DNA of 64,000 bases from an uncultured bacterium (lineage in GTDB: Bacteria > Planctomycetota > JAJSAM01 > JAJVHW01), in the NCBI GenBank assembly GCA_937996235.1, contig CALKVK010000029.1, forward strand, positions 124,001 to 188,000, read 5' to 3'. Below, one piece after another: positions 7,528 to 16,324 of the stretch. Numbering within the stretch: the stretch's first letter is position 1; each line of letters begins with the position of its first letter. The notes beneath the pieces are model-generated. The model did not search any database. It was given only the letters and a program-made list of their open reading frames with translations, and had not been told where the DNA came from. The position numbers were made by a program, and so were the translations under genes.

Positions 7528-10500
7528 AGGAGGCCCGGCGCGACCCAGATCTTGATCGTGCTCTCCGCGTCCTCGATCGCGCCCGCCCCGGTCGCGATGC
7601 GTCCGCCGTCGCGGTCCACGGCGACCCGCGCGACGGGGTAGCCGTGCTCGTGCAGGACGAGCACGTTCTCGCCGTCCGCCGTGTCCCAGAGCCGCACGGT
7701 GAGGTCGCGCGACACCGTCACGACGCGTCGTCCGCCGGGAAGGAACGCGGCGTCGGACACGTCGTCCGAGTGACCGTCGAGGGCGACGATCGGGGACAGG
7801 TCGCTCACCCGCAGGATGCTCGCAGCGCCGCCGCAGCCCGCGACGAGCAGACGCTCCCCCGCCTCGTCGAACGCGACGGCGAGCACCGGCGAGCCGGTCC
7901 GCGGCGTCGTGATCCACGCGGCTCCGGCGGCGGCGTAGGCGATGCGGCCGTCGCGGGCGCCGACGGCGATGCCGCCGCGGCCGTCGCACGCCACCACGTC
8001 GGGGCGGACCGGCACGCTGCGCGACGCGGCGAGTTCCCCCGTGCGCGGGTCGAAGCGGAAGAGCGTGTCGAGGTCGCCGGGGCCGACCCTCCCGCCGACC
8101 CACACGCAGCCCGTGCTCGGGTCGAGCGCGAGCCGCGACGACAGCACCGTGCCCTCCGTGGCCACCGCGCGCAGCCGCACCGGCGGAGCGTCTGCCGCTG
8201 CACGCCAGACCTGCAGTTCGTCCCCCGCCGTCATCAGCACGAGCGTGTCCGCGTCGTGGAACACGAGATCTCGGACGGGCGACGTACCCGTCGACACCGT
8301 GTCGGTCACGCGCGCCGAGGACGCGTCGAGCCGTGCGAGCAGTCCGTCCCGGCCGGCCACGACGATGGACCGGCCGGACGGGTCGAACGCGAGCGCGGCC
8401 GCCTGGTCGCGGAGCTCGCGGCAGGTGGCGACGTCGGGTCGCTGCGGATCCCAGCGTTTCACGCAGCCGTCGCGTGCGAACGATACGAGCCGCGGTTCGG
8501 ACGCCACGAGCGCGACAGCGCTCACCCCCGATGCGTGACCCCGCAGCAGACCGCGCTCGGCACCGGTTGCGGCGTCCCAGAGGCGCAGCGTGCCGTCCCA
8601 GGACGCGCTCACGAACACGCCGCTCTGCGTGTCGAACGCCACGTCGCGCACGTTGCTGGTGTGCGAACGACCGACGGCGAGCGCCGCCCCGCCCGCGACG
8701 TCCCAGAGCCGCACGCTCTGATCGCGCGAGACCGACGCGAGGCGCGTACCGGCGGAGCCGAACGCGACGCCCTCGACGCTCGCCTCGTGGCCGTCGAACC
8801 GCCGCAGGAGGACGCCGTCCTCCGCGTCGAACACGCGGATCGTCCCGTCGCGGCAGCCCGTCGCGAGGCGGCTTCCCGTCTCGTCGAACGCCACGGAGAT
8901 CACCCGGTCCGGCTGGCGGCCGAAGTCGCGCACGAGCGCATGGTCCACTGCACTCCACATCCGTACGCCGCCGTCGTGGCCGGCGGTGACGAAGCGCCGC
9001 CCGTCCGGCGTGAACTCCACGTCGATCACGCGTCCGGTGTGCGCCTCCGTGACGGCCGACTCGACATCCGTCGTCACGTCGTACGTGAACACGCCGCCGG
9101 CGTTCGTACCGACGGCGAGTCGGTCGCCGGCACGCGTGAGCGCCACGACCGGGAGGCCCGCGATCTCGCGGCTCCGCCACGCGCCGAGCACCGTCCCGTC
9201 GCCGCGCTCCCAGCGCACGGTCCGGTCGCGGTCGTCGGCGCGAAAGCGCCACTCCCGCAACAGCGTGCCGTCGCGGCGCGCCAACACGACGAAGCAGACC
9301 TGCGCGCCCGCGGAGGCGCGATCGGGTCCGGCCACCGCGACGAGCGCGCCGTCCGCGGACGCGGAGCCGGACCAGATCTCGCGGCGCTCCAGCGTCCACG
9401 TCTCGCGGCTGCCGTCGAGTCGCGCCGCGAGGTGGTGCCACTCCCAGTCGCGCAACTCGGCCGGGGCGCGCGCCAGGCGTCGTGCGGCCTCCGCGCGGTC
9501 GTTCGAGCGCAGCGCTCCCGCCGCGGCGGCGATCTCGGCCAGGTACGACCGGCGTTCGGCATGACGCCGCGCGGCGGTGCTCTCGACCGCGAGCCAGAGA
9601 CTCACCGCCGCGCCGGCGACCAGCGCGGCTGCGACGCTCGCGACCGCGAGGGCGGTGCCGCGCCGACGACGCACGAGCTTCGCGAGTTGGTAGCGCGTGC
9701 CTCCGCCGTACGCGGCCACGGGCTCGTGCGCGAGGAAGCGGCGCACGTCCAAGGCGAGCGCCTCGACGGACTCGTAGCGCTGGGACCGCTCGGCTCTCAG
9801 CGCGCGCAGCACGATCGCGTCCAGGTCCGGCGGCACGCCGTCGCACCGCCGCGACGGCGGGACCGGCGACACCTCGCGCTTGGCCCGGACCGCCTCGGAG
9901 ATCGGAAGGTGGTCGACGTCGTGCGGCAGTACGCCGGACAGGAGCTCGTAGAGCAGCACACCGAGTCCGTAGACGTCGGTCCGCACGTCGAACACCGCGC
10001 CATCGCCGGCAAGCTGTTCGGGACTTGCGTACGCGGGCGTTCCCGCGATCTCGCCGGCGCCCCGGTCGGCGGCGTCGGCGGTGTCGCCGGCAATCCCGAA
10101 GTCCACCACCTTCACGGCGCCGTCCGCATCGACGAGCACGTTGCCGGGCGTGACGTCGCGGTGGATCACGCCCCGCTGGTGCGCGTGCTGGAGGGCATCG
10201 CAGACACGCAGGAAGAGCGCGAGCCGCGCGTCGCGACCGAGGGCGAGTTCGACTGCTGCGGAGACGACGCTGCGCGCGCCGTGCACACGCTCCATCGCGA
10301 TCCACGCTCGCGCGCCGCGCTCGTGCTCGAGCACGCCGGCCGCGTAGACATGTGCGATCCCCTCGTGACGCAGCTGCGCCAGGCGCCGCGCCTCGTCGCG
10401 CCAGGTGCGCAGCGCGTCGGCGGAGAGCTCGCGCGCGTCACGTCCGGCACGCGTGCGCGGCCGCAGCACCTTCAGCGCCACGCGCCTCCGCGGTTCGAGC

Positions 10501-10811
10501 TGCTCCGCGTCGTACACGGTGCCCGCGCCGCCGACGCCGAGCACCGCGCGCACCTCGAAGTCGCCGACGCGCGCGCCGGGCGCGAGCACGACGTCGTCAT
10601 CGGCGGTGCCGAAGAGCCGGTGCGCCGCGGGCACCTCGAGGAACTCGCCGAGCGTACGCTCGGTGCGGAGCAGCTCGCGCACCTCGGCGACGACGGCGTC
10701 GTCGCGCTCCTCCGCGAGCAGTCGCTCCTGCGCGTCCTCGGGCGCGCCGAACGCGCGCTCGAACAGCGCGGACACGCGACGGTCGTGCGCGACGCGGGCG
10801 TCCTCGGTCAT
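7515..10811 (-). CDS. Membrane Ser/Thr protein kinase with WD40 repeat sensor domain
   Basis: 1098 residues. A short N-terminal segment precedes a Hanks-type kinase domain (about 84-360): glycine loop GVGGAG at 92-97, ATP lysine K114, HRD at 217-219, DFG at 237-239 and SPE at 263-265. The catalytic loop reads HRDVTPGN, so the usual lysine two residues after the Asp is Thr. Bacterial kinases with HRDVSPxN-like loops are known, so activity is likely but not certain. One membrane helix (386-408) is followed by WD40 repeats covering about 480-1090 (VRLWD, HTGRVIDVEFTPDG), presumably extracytoplasmic. It starts 16 bases after the ECF sigma gene. In known ECF/kinase pairs the kinase phosphorylates and activates the sigma factor. 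Confidence 0.93.
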   Translation of the reverse strand: MTEDARVAHDRRVSALFERAFGAPEDAQERLLAEERDDAVVAEVRELLRTERTLGEFLEVPAAHRLFGTADDDVVLAPGARVGDFEVRAVLGVGGAGTVYDAEQLEPRRRVALKVLRPRTRAGRDARELSADALRTWRDEARRLAQLRHEGIAHVYAAGVLEHERGARAWIAMERVHGARSVVSAAVELALGRDARLALFLRVCDALQHAHQRGVIHRDVTPGNVLVDADGAVKVVDFGIAGDTADAADRGAGEIAGTPAYASPEQLAGDGAVFDVRTDVYGLGVLLYELLSGVLPHDVDHLPISEAVRAKREVSPVPPSRRCDGVPPDLDAIVLRALRAERSQRYESVEALALDVRRFLAHEPVAAYGGGTRYQLAKLVRRRRGTALAVASVAAALVAGAAVSLWLAVESTAARRHAERRSYLAEIAAAAGALRSNDRAEAARRLARAPAELRDWEWHHLAARLDGSRETWTLERREIWSGSASADGALVAVAGPDRASAGAQVCFVVLARRDGTLLREWRFRADDRDRTVRWERGDGTVLGAWRSREIAGLPVVALTRAGDRLAVGTNAGGVFTYDVTTDVESAVTEAHTGRVIDVEFTPDGRRFVTAGHDGGVRMWSAVDHALVRDFGRQPDRVISVAFDETGSRLATGCRDGTIRVFDAEDGVLLRRFDGHEASVEGVAFGSAGTRLASVSRDQSVRLWDVAGGAALAVGRSHTSNVRDVAFDTQSGVFVSASWDGTLRLWDAATGAERGLLRGHASGVSAVALVASEPRLVSFARDGCVKRWDPQRPDVATCRELRDQAAALAFDPSGRSIVVAGRDGLLARLDASSARVTDTVSTGTSPVRDLVFHDADTLVLMTAGDELQVWRAAADAPPVRLRAVATEGTVLSSRLALDPSTGCVWVGGRVGPGDLDTLFRFDPRTGELAASRSVPVRPDVVACDGRGGIAVGARDGRIAYAAAGAAWITTPRTGSPVLAVAFDEAGERLLVAGCGGAASILRVSDLSPIVALDGHSDDVSDAAFLPGGRRVVTVSRDLTVRLWDTADGENVLVLHEHGYPVARVAVDRDGGRIATGAGAIEDAESTIKIWVAPGLLRNP

Positions 10812-10827
10812 CGGCCCGAGCGCGGCC

Positions 10828-11385
10828 TCATGCGCCGAGTTCGCGTGCGAGCCAGGTGCGCGCGAGGTTCCACGTCCGGCGCACGGTCGGCTCGGAGAGC
10901 GCGAGATGGGCGGCCGCCTCCTCGACGGAGAGACCCGCGAAGAAGCGCAGCTCCACCACCTCCGCCCAGCGCTCGTTCACGCGCTCGAGTCGCTCGAGCG
11001 CCTCGTGCACGGCGAGGACGTCGTGGCCGGCGTCGTCCGCCGCGGCGGGGCCCTCCGCCCGCAGCGTCACGCGCACCAGGCCGCCGCCGCGCTTGTCGGT
11101 GGCGCGCGCGCGGGCCACGTCGACGAGCACCGAGCGCATCGCCGCCGCCGCGGCGCTCATGAAGTGGTGCCGGTCGCGGAACGACGGCGACGCGTGCGCG
11201 AAGAGCCGCAAGTACGCCTCATGGACGAGCGCCGTCGGTTGCAGCGTGTGGTCGCGGCGCTGCCGACGCATCTGCGCTGCGGCGATCCGTACCAACTCGC
11301 CGTGGAGCACGTCGAGGAGTTCCGCGCGGGCCGCCTCCGACCCGGCCTCGATCTCGCGGAGGAGCAGCGTGACGCGCTCCTGCAT
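10828..11385 (-). CDS. ECF sigma factor (kinase-associated, TIGR02999-like)
   Basis: 185 residues from the ATG beginning MQERVTLLLREIEAG. The frame is open a further 62 codons upstream, but that part is low-complexity Arg/Pro-rich and unlike any sigma factor. Region 2 (about 15-85, ELVRIAAAQMRR, HEAYLRL) and region 4 (about 125-180, VVELRFFAGLSVEEAAAHLALSEPTVRRTWN) match the planctomycete/acidobacterial ECF subfamily usually found beside protein kinases. No anti-sigma gene is adjacent. The downstream kinase probably replaces it as regulator. Confidence 0.9.
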   Translation of the reverse strand: MQERVTLLLREIEAGSEAARAELLDVLHGELVRIAAAQMRRQRRDHTLQPTALVHEAYLRLFAHASPSFRDRHHFMSAAAAAMRSVLVDVARARATDKRGGGLVRVTLRAEGPAAADDAGHDVLAVHEALERLERVNERWAEVVELRFFAGLSVEEAAAHLALSEPTVRRTWNLARTWLARELGA

Positions 11386-11619
11386 CAGGTGCCGCGATCC
11401 GCGGGACGGGCCGCCGCACACACTGGGCGGTGCGGCGCGTGGCGGGCCGGTCCGGCCACGCTCGGAGCGCACGGGCCGACGCGCGCGTCGCCCGCGACGG
11501 TCCGACGCGACGGCCTCCTCCCTCGCGGCATGCGGGGGAGTGTACGCGCCGCGGCAGGCGGAATCAGCCACGCGGATCGCGCACTGGCGCAGGCGGCCCG
11601 CCCGATCAGCCCGCCGCGC
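11386..11619. other. Intergenic region upstream of the ECF gene
   Basis: 234 bases without a credible gene. On the minus strand a TACACT hexamer (11539-11544) fits a -10 box for the ECF gene with a leader of about 150 bases. No good -35 box is visible. The open frame here is an unlikely extension of the sigma gene. Confidence 0.4.
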
Positions 11620-12225
11620 TCAGCACAGCCCGGCGCGCAGCGCGACGAGCGACGCGAGCACGAGCAGCGCGCCCGACGCGGCGTCGAGGAACGGCAGGCA
11701 GCGCGCCGCGCCGCCGCGGAAGCGGCGGCACGCGCCGCACAGCACCAGCCACCACAGGAAGCAGCCGGCGAACACGCCGGCGCACGCGACGGCCGGGTGC
11801 GCGCTGCCGGGCCCGAGGGCGGCGAGGAGCGCGACCAGCGCCGGCAGGGTTCCCGGCGCGCCGAGCGTCAGGACCGCCGCGCTCGCGACCAGCTTCCAGG
11901 GCGCAGGACACGCGGCGCCCGCGGAGTCGCCTTCGCACGCGGCGCCGCTGCGCGCGTCGCGCCGCACGCGCGCGAGCAGGCGCACGCCGCCGGCGAGCAG
12001 GAGCGGCGCGGCGACCAGCGCGACGACGCGGCGCGCGGGCAGCAGTTCCTCGGCCGCTGCGAGCCCGCCGGCGGCGACCGCCGCGTAGAGCGAGTCGCCG
12101 AGCGCCGCACCCAGCCCGCTCCACAGTCCGGCGGCGAGACCGTGGCGCAGCGTGCGCGCGACGCACACCGACCCCACGGGCCCCGGCGGCGCGCTGACCG
12201 CCACGCCGGCGGCGAGGCCGCTCAC
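11620..12225 (-). CDS. LysE-family small-molecule exporter
   Basis: 201 residues. The start is set at a GTG that overlaps the upstream TGA (GTGA, 12222-12225); sequence further upstream in frame is Arg-rich and out of character. Hydrophobic segments give about six membrane helices. The N-terminal motif GVAVSAPPGPVGSVCVARTLRHG is the LysE/RhtB signature (PGPxxxxVxxxxLxxG). The family exports amino acids or related metabolites; the substrate here is unknown. Coupling to an OlsF-like acyltransferase hints at a lipid or amino-acid link, but that is speculation. Confidence 0.85.
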   Translation of the reverse strand: MSGLAAGVAVSAPPGPVGSVCVARTLRHGLAAGLWSGLGAALGDSLYAAVAAGGLAAAEELLPARRVVALVAAPLLLAGGVRLLARVRRDARSGAACEGDSAGAACPAPWKLVASAAVLTLGAPGTLPALVALLAALGPGSAHPAVACAGVFAGCFLWWLVLCGACRRFRGGAARCLPFLDAASGALLVLASLVALRAGLC

Positions 12226-14078
12226 GAGCGCGTGGACGTCGCCTCCTCGGTCGGGGACGGGGCGCCGCCGCCGTGCAGTTCGAGGAAGCGCGCGGCGCCG
12301 GGCGCGCCGAGGTAGCGCTCGAGGATGCGCCGGCGCGTGCGCAGGAGGTCCACGACGACGAGTCCGTCGAGGCAGTCCGAGAACGCCGGATCGACGTTGA
12401 ACGCGACGAAGCGCCCGCCCAGCTTCAGGTACTCGCGGACGAGCACCGGCACGCCGCGTCCGTCGTCCTCGAGATCGGCGACGCACGCGGAGAGGTCGCC
12501 CACGTCCGCGAGATCACCTGCGAGTCGCTGCGCGAGGCGGCGCACGTCGGGTCGGTGGCGCGGCGGGTTCAGCGCGCGCACGACGCCGGCGAGCGCAGGG
12601 TCGCCCGCGTGCCGCTCGAGCCACGCGGCGACGAGGGCGCGCGCGAGCCCGGTGTAGCTGCCGCTCATGCTGACGGGCCCGACGAGCGTCCGGTAGCGCG
12701 GCTGTCGCGCGACGTACGCGCCGATCCCGCGCCAGAGCATCGTGAGCGGCGAGAAGCTGCGCTGATGCTCCGGAGCGACGAACGAGCGGCCGAGCTCGAG
12801 CGCCGGCCCGACGCGCGCGAGGAAGCGCTCGTCCAGATCGAACAGCGTGCGCAGGTAGAGACCGTGCGGCCCCGACGCGCGCAGGACCTCGTCGGTCCGC
12901 GCGACGCGGTACGCGCCGGCGACGCCGCCGCTCCGCTCGTCGAGGAGCAGGAGGTGCTCGTAGACGTCGTCGAAGCGGTCGAGGTCGAGCGCGAGGCCCG
13001 TGCCCTCGCCTGCCGTGCGGAACGCGATCTCGCGCGCACGCCCGATCGCATGCAGCGCCGCCGGACACTCCGCGCCGCGGAAGAGCACGACGCGGTAGTT
13101 CGCGTCGGCGACGAGCGTCCGCTCCGCCGGCAAATGCGCGAGTTCCGCCGCGAGTTCCTCCGGGGGACGCGCCGCCGCGACGGGCACGGCCGCGGCGGAT
13201 GGCGCAGCACGGCGCGCGTCGGCCGACGCGGAGCGGCGCGCCAGCCGCAGCGCTTCGGTGCGGTGGCGCAGGTGCGCGGTCACGGCGGAGTCGTCGCCGC
13301 AGGCGAGCGCGACCGGCGCGCGGATCGGCCCGCCGACGCGTGCGCGCAGCACGCGCTGTCCCTTGTTGAGCAGTTCGCGTGGCAGGAGCGCGGTGCGCAG
13401 CGACGCGTGCAGGAGGCCCGCGGCCTGGAACAGCGGCCCGTTCGCACCCTCGAAGAAGACCGGCACGACCGACGCGCCCGTGCGCCGTACGAGCCCGCCC
13501 ACGTTCGCGTTCCAGTGCGGGTCGGAGGCGCGCGGCGCGAGGAGCGTGGCGTGCGCGACGGTGCCGGCCGGGAAGAGCGCGAGCAGTCCGCCCGACGCGA
13601 GGTGCCGCATGGCGGCGCGCAGCGCGGCGACGTTCTCGCGCGCGGCGTGCGGTCCGCCGAACGCGTCGAAGAAGAAGAACAGGTCGCGTGTCTCGGGCAG
13701 GCACGCGAGCAGACGGTTCGCGACGATCCGCACGTCGCGCCGCCGCCGGCGCAGGAGCGCCGCGAGTGCGAGCCCCTCGACGCCGCCGAACGGGTGGTTC
13801 GCGACGACGAGCACCGGTCCCTCCGCGGGCACACGCGCGAGATCGTCGGCGGCCACCGACACCTGCACGCGCAGCGCGGTCAGGCAGGCCTCGACGAAGT
13901 CGCCGTCGCGCGAGACCTCCGCGTACACGCGGTTCAGGCGGTCGAGCGCGAGCGCGCGCTCGAGCACGCCGGCGACCACGGGGCCCACGAGCGGAGGGCG
14001 GCGCAGATCCAGTCGGAACGGGCGTTCGGCGGGCGCGCGGGTCGGCGTCACGGCGGGTGCGTCCTCCACGGGCACCAT
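12222..14078 (-). CDS. Bifunctional acyltransferase, OlsF-like (PlsC-type plus OlsB/GNAT-type)
   Basis: 618 residues from the ATG beginning MVPVEDAPA; the longer open frame starts in non-coding-looking sequence. The N-terminal half (about 20-300) is a lysophospholipid-acyltransferase-type domain: NHPFGGVEG replaces the HxxxxD box, and FPAGTVAH and VVPVFFEG follow. The C-terminal half (about 330-610) is a COG3176/OlsB-like N-acyltransferase (REIAFRTAGEGTGLALDLDRFD, HLLLLDE, LGRSFVAPEHQ, VREYLKLGG, FNVDP). This order is that of OlsF, which makes ornithine lipid from ornithine in two acylations. Substrate choice cannot be read from sequence. It overlaps the LysE gene by 4 bp and is divergent from the gene at 14221. 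Confidence 0.85.
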   Translation of the reverse strand: MVPVEDAPAVTPTRAPAERPFRLDLRRPPLVGPVVAGVLERALALDRLNRVYAEVSRDGDFVEACLTALRVQVSVAADDLARVPAEGPVLVVANHPFGGVEGLALAALLRRRRRDVRIVANRLLACLPETRDLFFFFDAFGGPHAARENVAALRAAMRHLASGGLLALFPAGTVAHATLLAPRASDPHWNANVGGLVRRTGASVVPVFFEGANGPLFQAAGLLHASLRTALLPRELLNKGQRVLRARVGGPIRAPVALACGDDSAVTAHLRHRTEALRLARRSASADARRAAPSAAAVPVAAARPPEELAAELAHLPAERTLVADANYRVVLFRGAECPAALHAIGRAREIAFRTAGEGTGLALDLDRFDDVYEHLLLLDERSGGVAGAYRVARTDEVLRASGPHGLYLRTLFDLDERFLARVGPALELGRSFVAPEHQRSFSPLTMLWRGIGAYVARQPRYRTLVGPVSMSGSYTGLARALVAAWLERHAGDPALAGVVRALNPPRHRPDVRRLAQRLAGDLADVGDLSACVADLEDDGRGVPVLVREYLKLGGRFVAFNVDPAFSDCLDGLVVVDLLRTRRRILERYLGAPGAARFLELHGGGAPSPTEEATSTRS

Positions 14079-14220
14079 CGGCCGCCGCGGTGAAGCGCGG
14101 CCGTGGACTCCATGAACTCCGCGGCAATCGGGCGCAGCGCGCAGCGCTTGCCGCGGAACTCGCGCACGACTCGGCCCGTCTTCACACGCCTGGCCGAGGA
14201 AGTGCGCAGGAGCCACCGGC

Positions 14221-15171
14221 ATGACTCCCCACACGACGACGCTCGATCTCCCGCACCCCGCGGCCGCGTGGCCTTCCGGCGCGCAGCGCACGCGCGTGCG
14301 CCCCTCGGTCGTCCGCGACGTGCTGCGCGTGGCGACCGTCAACACGCACCGCGGCGGCGGCCCCACCGTGCCCTACCTGCTGCAGGACGCGGACGCCGCG
14401 GCCGCCGAGCGCGTGCGACTGCTGCACGCGACGCGCGCCTACGCGTTCCACATCGCGGAGTGGTTGCGCGCGCGCGCCGACCGTTACCACGTCGTCGGCC
14501 TGCAGGAGGTCTTCCACGGCGTGCTCGGTCTGGCGCTGCCGGGACGCGCGCGTCAGCGCGACTACTACCGCGCGCTCGCGGGCTACGACACGGCCCTCGC
14601 GCACCGCGTCGGCTTCGCGGCCTTCCGCTACGAGAACGTGCTGCTCTCGCGCCTGCCCGAGGCCGACGTCTCGCGCATCGAGGCGCACCTGCCGTGCCCC
14701 GTCTTCTACCTCGCGGCCTGCGGCTTCACGCTGGCGCCGCTGCGCTTCGGCGAGCGCGTCGTGTGGGTCGGCAACACGCACCTCCACGCGTACAACCCGC
14801 GCGCCCGCGCGCGCCAGGCGGCCGCCATCGCGCGCGAGGTACGGCGTCTCGGCGACGTGCCCGTCGTGCTCCTCGGCGACCTGAACACCGTGCCGCCCGG
14901 CTGCAAGGACGGCGACTTCCCGCACGGCGACCGCGACGTCCGCAGCTACCGCGGCGACCGCACGCTGCGCGTGCTCGGCCGCGCCGGTCTGCGCACCGTG
15001 ACGCACACCGACGAGCGCCGCTTCTGGACGTACCCCGTCGGCGCCCCCAACCGCACGCTCGACTACGTCCTCGCGAGCCGCCACTTCGAGATCGAGACGT
15101 ACCGCGTCATCGACGACTTCGGCCTGTCCGACCACTACCCCGTCGAGGCGGAGCTGCGGCTGGTCGACTGA
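14221..15171 (+). CDS. Endonuclease/exonuclease/phosphatase-fold hydrolase
   Basis: 316 residues, ATG with AGGAG about 11 bases upstream. The full set of EEP motifs is present in order: VNTHRGGG near residue 40, GLQEVFHG near 95, NTHLHA near 184, LLGDLNTVP near 218, LDYVLAS near 280 and SDHYPV near 302. These supply the metal-binding Asn/Glu/Asp and catalytic His/Asp. The family cleaves phosphodiester or phosphomonoester bonds in DNA, lipids or sphingomyelin. No signal peptide is obvious. Its neighbour across the divergent gap is the lipid acyltransferase, so a lipid substrate is possible but unproven. Confidence 0.88.
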   Translation: MTPHTTTLDLPHPAAAWPSGAQRTRVRPSVVRDVLRVATVNTHRGGGPTVPYLLQDADAAAAERVRLLHATRAYAFHIAEWLRARADRYHVVGLQEVFHGVLGLALPGRARQRDYYRALAGYDTALAHRVGFAAFRYENVLLSRLPEADVSRIEAHLPCPVFYLAACGFTLAPLRFGERVVWVGNTHLHAYNPRARARQAAAIAREVRRLGDVPVVLLGDLNTVPPGCKDGDFPHGDRDVRSYRGDRTLRVLGRAGLRTVTHTDERRFWTYPVGAPNRTLDYVLASRHFEIETYRVIDDFGLSDHYPVEAELRLVD

Positions 15172-15217
15172 GGCGGGCGTCCGGCCGCCCACGCCGTGCA
15201 CCGCGACCCCCGTCCAC

Positions 15218-15235
15218 GCCGTCCGACTGGACGGC
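15218..15235. promoter_or_regulatory. Inverted repeat, probable operator of the HTH-nucleotidyltransferase operon
   Basis: GCCGTCC-GACT-GGACGGC is a perfect 7-bp inverted repeat with a 4-base centre. It covers the putative -35 box of the downstream operon, whose first gene encodes an HTH protein, so autoregulation is a natural reading. It could instead be a terminator of the upstream gene, although no T-run follows. Confidence 0.5.
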
Positions 15236-15255
15236 GCCGACTCCGCCCCTAACAT
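15228..15255 (+). promoter_or_regulatory. Putative promoter of HTH-nucleotidyltransferase operon (leaderless)
   Basis: TGGACG, 16 bases, then TAACAT. The -10-like hexamer ends seven bases before the ATG at 15263 and no ribosome-binding site is present, so transcription probably starts at or next to the start codon. Confidence 0.5.
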
Positions 15256-15262
15256 AGTAGGC

Positions 15263-15778
15263 ATGTCGCCGCTCCACGACCGGATGCGCTCGGCGCGGCT
15301 CGAGCTCGGGCTGACGCAGAGTGCGCTCGCGGACGCGTCCGGCGTGAGCCTCGCCACCGTGCAGAACGTGGAGGCCGGGCGCGCGAACCCCTCGCTCTCG
15401 ACGCTGACGAGCCTGCTGGCGGAGGTCGGGCTCGAAGTGTCGCTGCGCGCCGCCGCGGCGGACTGGGACGCGCTGCGCGGGCTCGGGCTGCCGCTCGCCG
15501 GTCCGCGGCGCGGCCTGCGACGCCGCGACGCGGACGCGCTGCGTCGCGAGATCGGACGCGCGGCGCAGGAACTGGCGACGGCGGGCTCCCGCGACGACGG
15601 ACGGCGGTCCGAATGCCTGCGCGCTCTCCTCCTCGCGCTCGACACGCACTACCCGAGCGTTACGCGCCGCTGGCTCGCGTCGGCGCCGGTCGTGCGGTCC
15701 TTCCTCCCCACGTCACCGAAGGGCCGCGAGATCAAGCTCGCGCGCATCGCACGCGCGCGACTCGCGGAGTACCTGTGA
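15263..15778 (+). CDS. Xre-type HTH regulator (antitoxin candidate)
   Basis: 171 residues. An N-terminal Cro/C1 helix-turn-helix spans about 6-60 (ARLELGLTQSALADASGVSLATVQNVEAGRANPSLSTLTSLL trimmed to its core: LTQSALADASGVS and TVQNVEAG). The C-terminal 100 residues are helical, basic and unassigned (DTHYPSVTRRWL). The stop overlaps the GTG of the next gene (GTGA, 15775-15778). HTH proteins coupled this tightly to a small nucleotidyltransferase are typical of toxin-antitoxin and abortive-infection modules, where the HTH partner represses the operon. An inverted repeat covers the promoter. Function is inferred from context. Confidence 0.8.
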   Translation: MSPLHDRMRSARLELGLTQSALADASGVSLATVQNVEAGRANPSLSTLTSLLAEVGLEVSLRAAAADWDALRGLGLPLAGPRRGLRRRDADALRREIGRAAQELATAGSRDDGRRSECLRALLLALDTHYPSVTRRWLASAPVVRSFLPTSPKGREIKLARIARARLAEYL

Positions 15779-16314
15779 GCTCCGTCGACGTCGCGACGCT
15801 CCGGCGCTTCGTCGCGCTCGCGGGGGAACGACTCTCCGGACACTGGGTGATCCTCGGCGGCGCCGTCATCCCGCTGCTCGGCGGACCGTACCGCGCCACG
15901 CTCGACATCGACGTCGCGGGCCCTGACGACGCAGGTGCCGCCGCGACGAACGAGCTGCTGCGGATCGCGCTCGAGCTCGGCCTGCCGGTCGAGGCCGTGA
16001 ACCAGTCCGGAGCGTTCTTCCTGCGCGAGTTCCCCGGCTGGCGCGAGCAGCTCGACGTCATCCATCGCGGACCGTCGGCGACGATCCTGGTGCCCGACGC
16101 GACGCTCTACGTGCTGCTGAAGCTCGGCCGCCTGAGCGAGTCCGACCTGCAGGACAGCGTGGCGCGGATCCGCATGGCACGGAGCGGCGGCGGCGACGTG
16201 GACCGCGGACGCGTTCTCGCCGCGATCGCTGCGGAGGAGCAGCGCGGCGCGGTGTCGCCGCGGAAGTCCCGGCTCTCCGCGTTGCGCCGCGAGGTCGGGG
16301 CCGCGACGCGGTAG
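15775..16314 (+). CDS. Nucleotidyltransferase-fold protein (toxin candidate, AbiEii/DUF6036-like)
   Basis: 179 residues from the GTG inside the upstream TGA. The motif WVILGGAVIPLLGGPYRATLDIDV (GG at 28-29, Arg at 40, DID at 44-46) is the polymerase-beta-type nucleotidyltransferase signature. The third acidic residue is probably in the strand EQLDVIHRG. The C-terminal half is helical. Homologues in AbiE- and MenT-like systems transfer nucleotides to tRNA and block translation. That role is inferred here from the coupled HTH gene. Metabolic nucleotidyltransferases of this fold are the main alternative. Confidence 0.75.
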   Translation: MSSVDVATLRRFVALAGERLSGHWVILGGAVIPLLGGPYRATLDIDVAGPDDAGAAATNELLRIALELGLPVEAVNQSGAFFLREFPGWREQLDVIHRGPSATILVPDATLYVLLKLGRLSESDLQDSVARIRMARSGGGDVDRGRVLAAIAAEEQRGAVSPRKSRLSALRREVGAATR

Positions 16315-16324
16315 CGCGACGCCG

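Noticed and set aside
7644..11162. A 1172-codon plus-strand open frame opposite the WD40 kinase
   Set aside because: It is antisense to intact kinase and WD40 motifs, with His/Arg-rich composition and no domain.
11386..11571. A 62-codon N-terminal extension of the ECF sigma factor at 10828
   Set aside because: The extension is Arg/Pro-rich and unlike any sigma factor; the internal ATG gives the family's normal length.
14079..14366. A 96-codon N-terminal extension of the double acyltransferase
   Set aside because: It would run into the divergent endonuclease/phosphatase gene and lacks domain-like composition.
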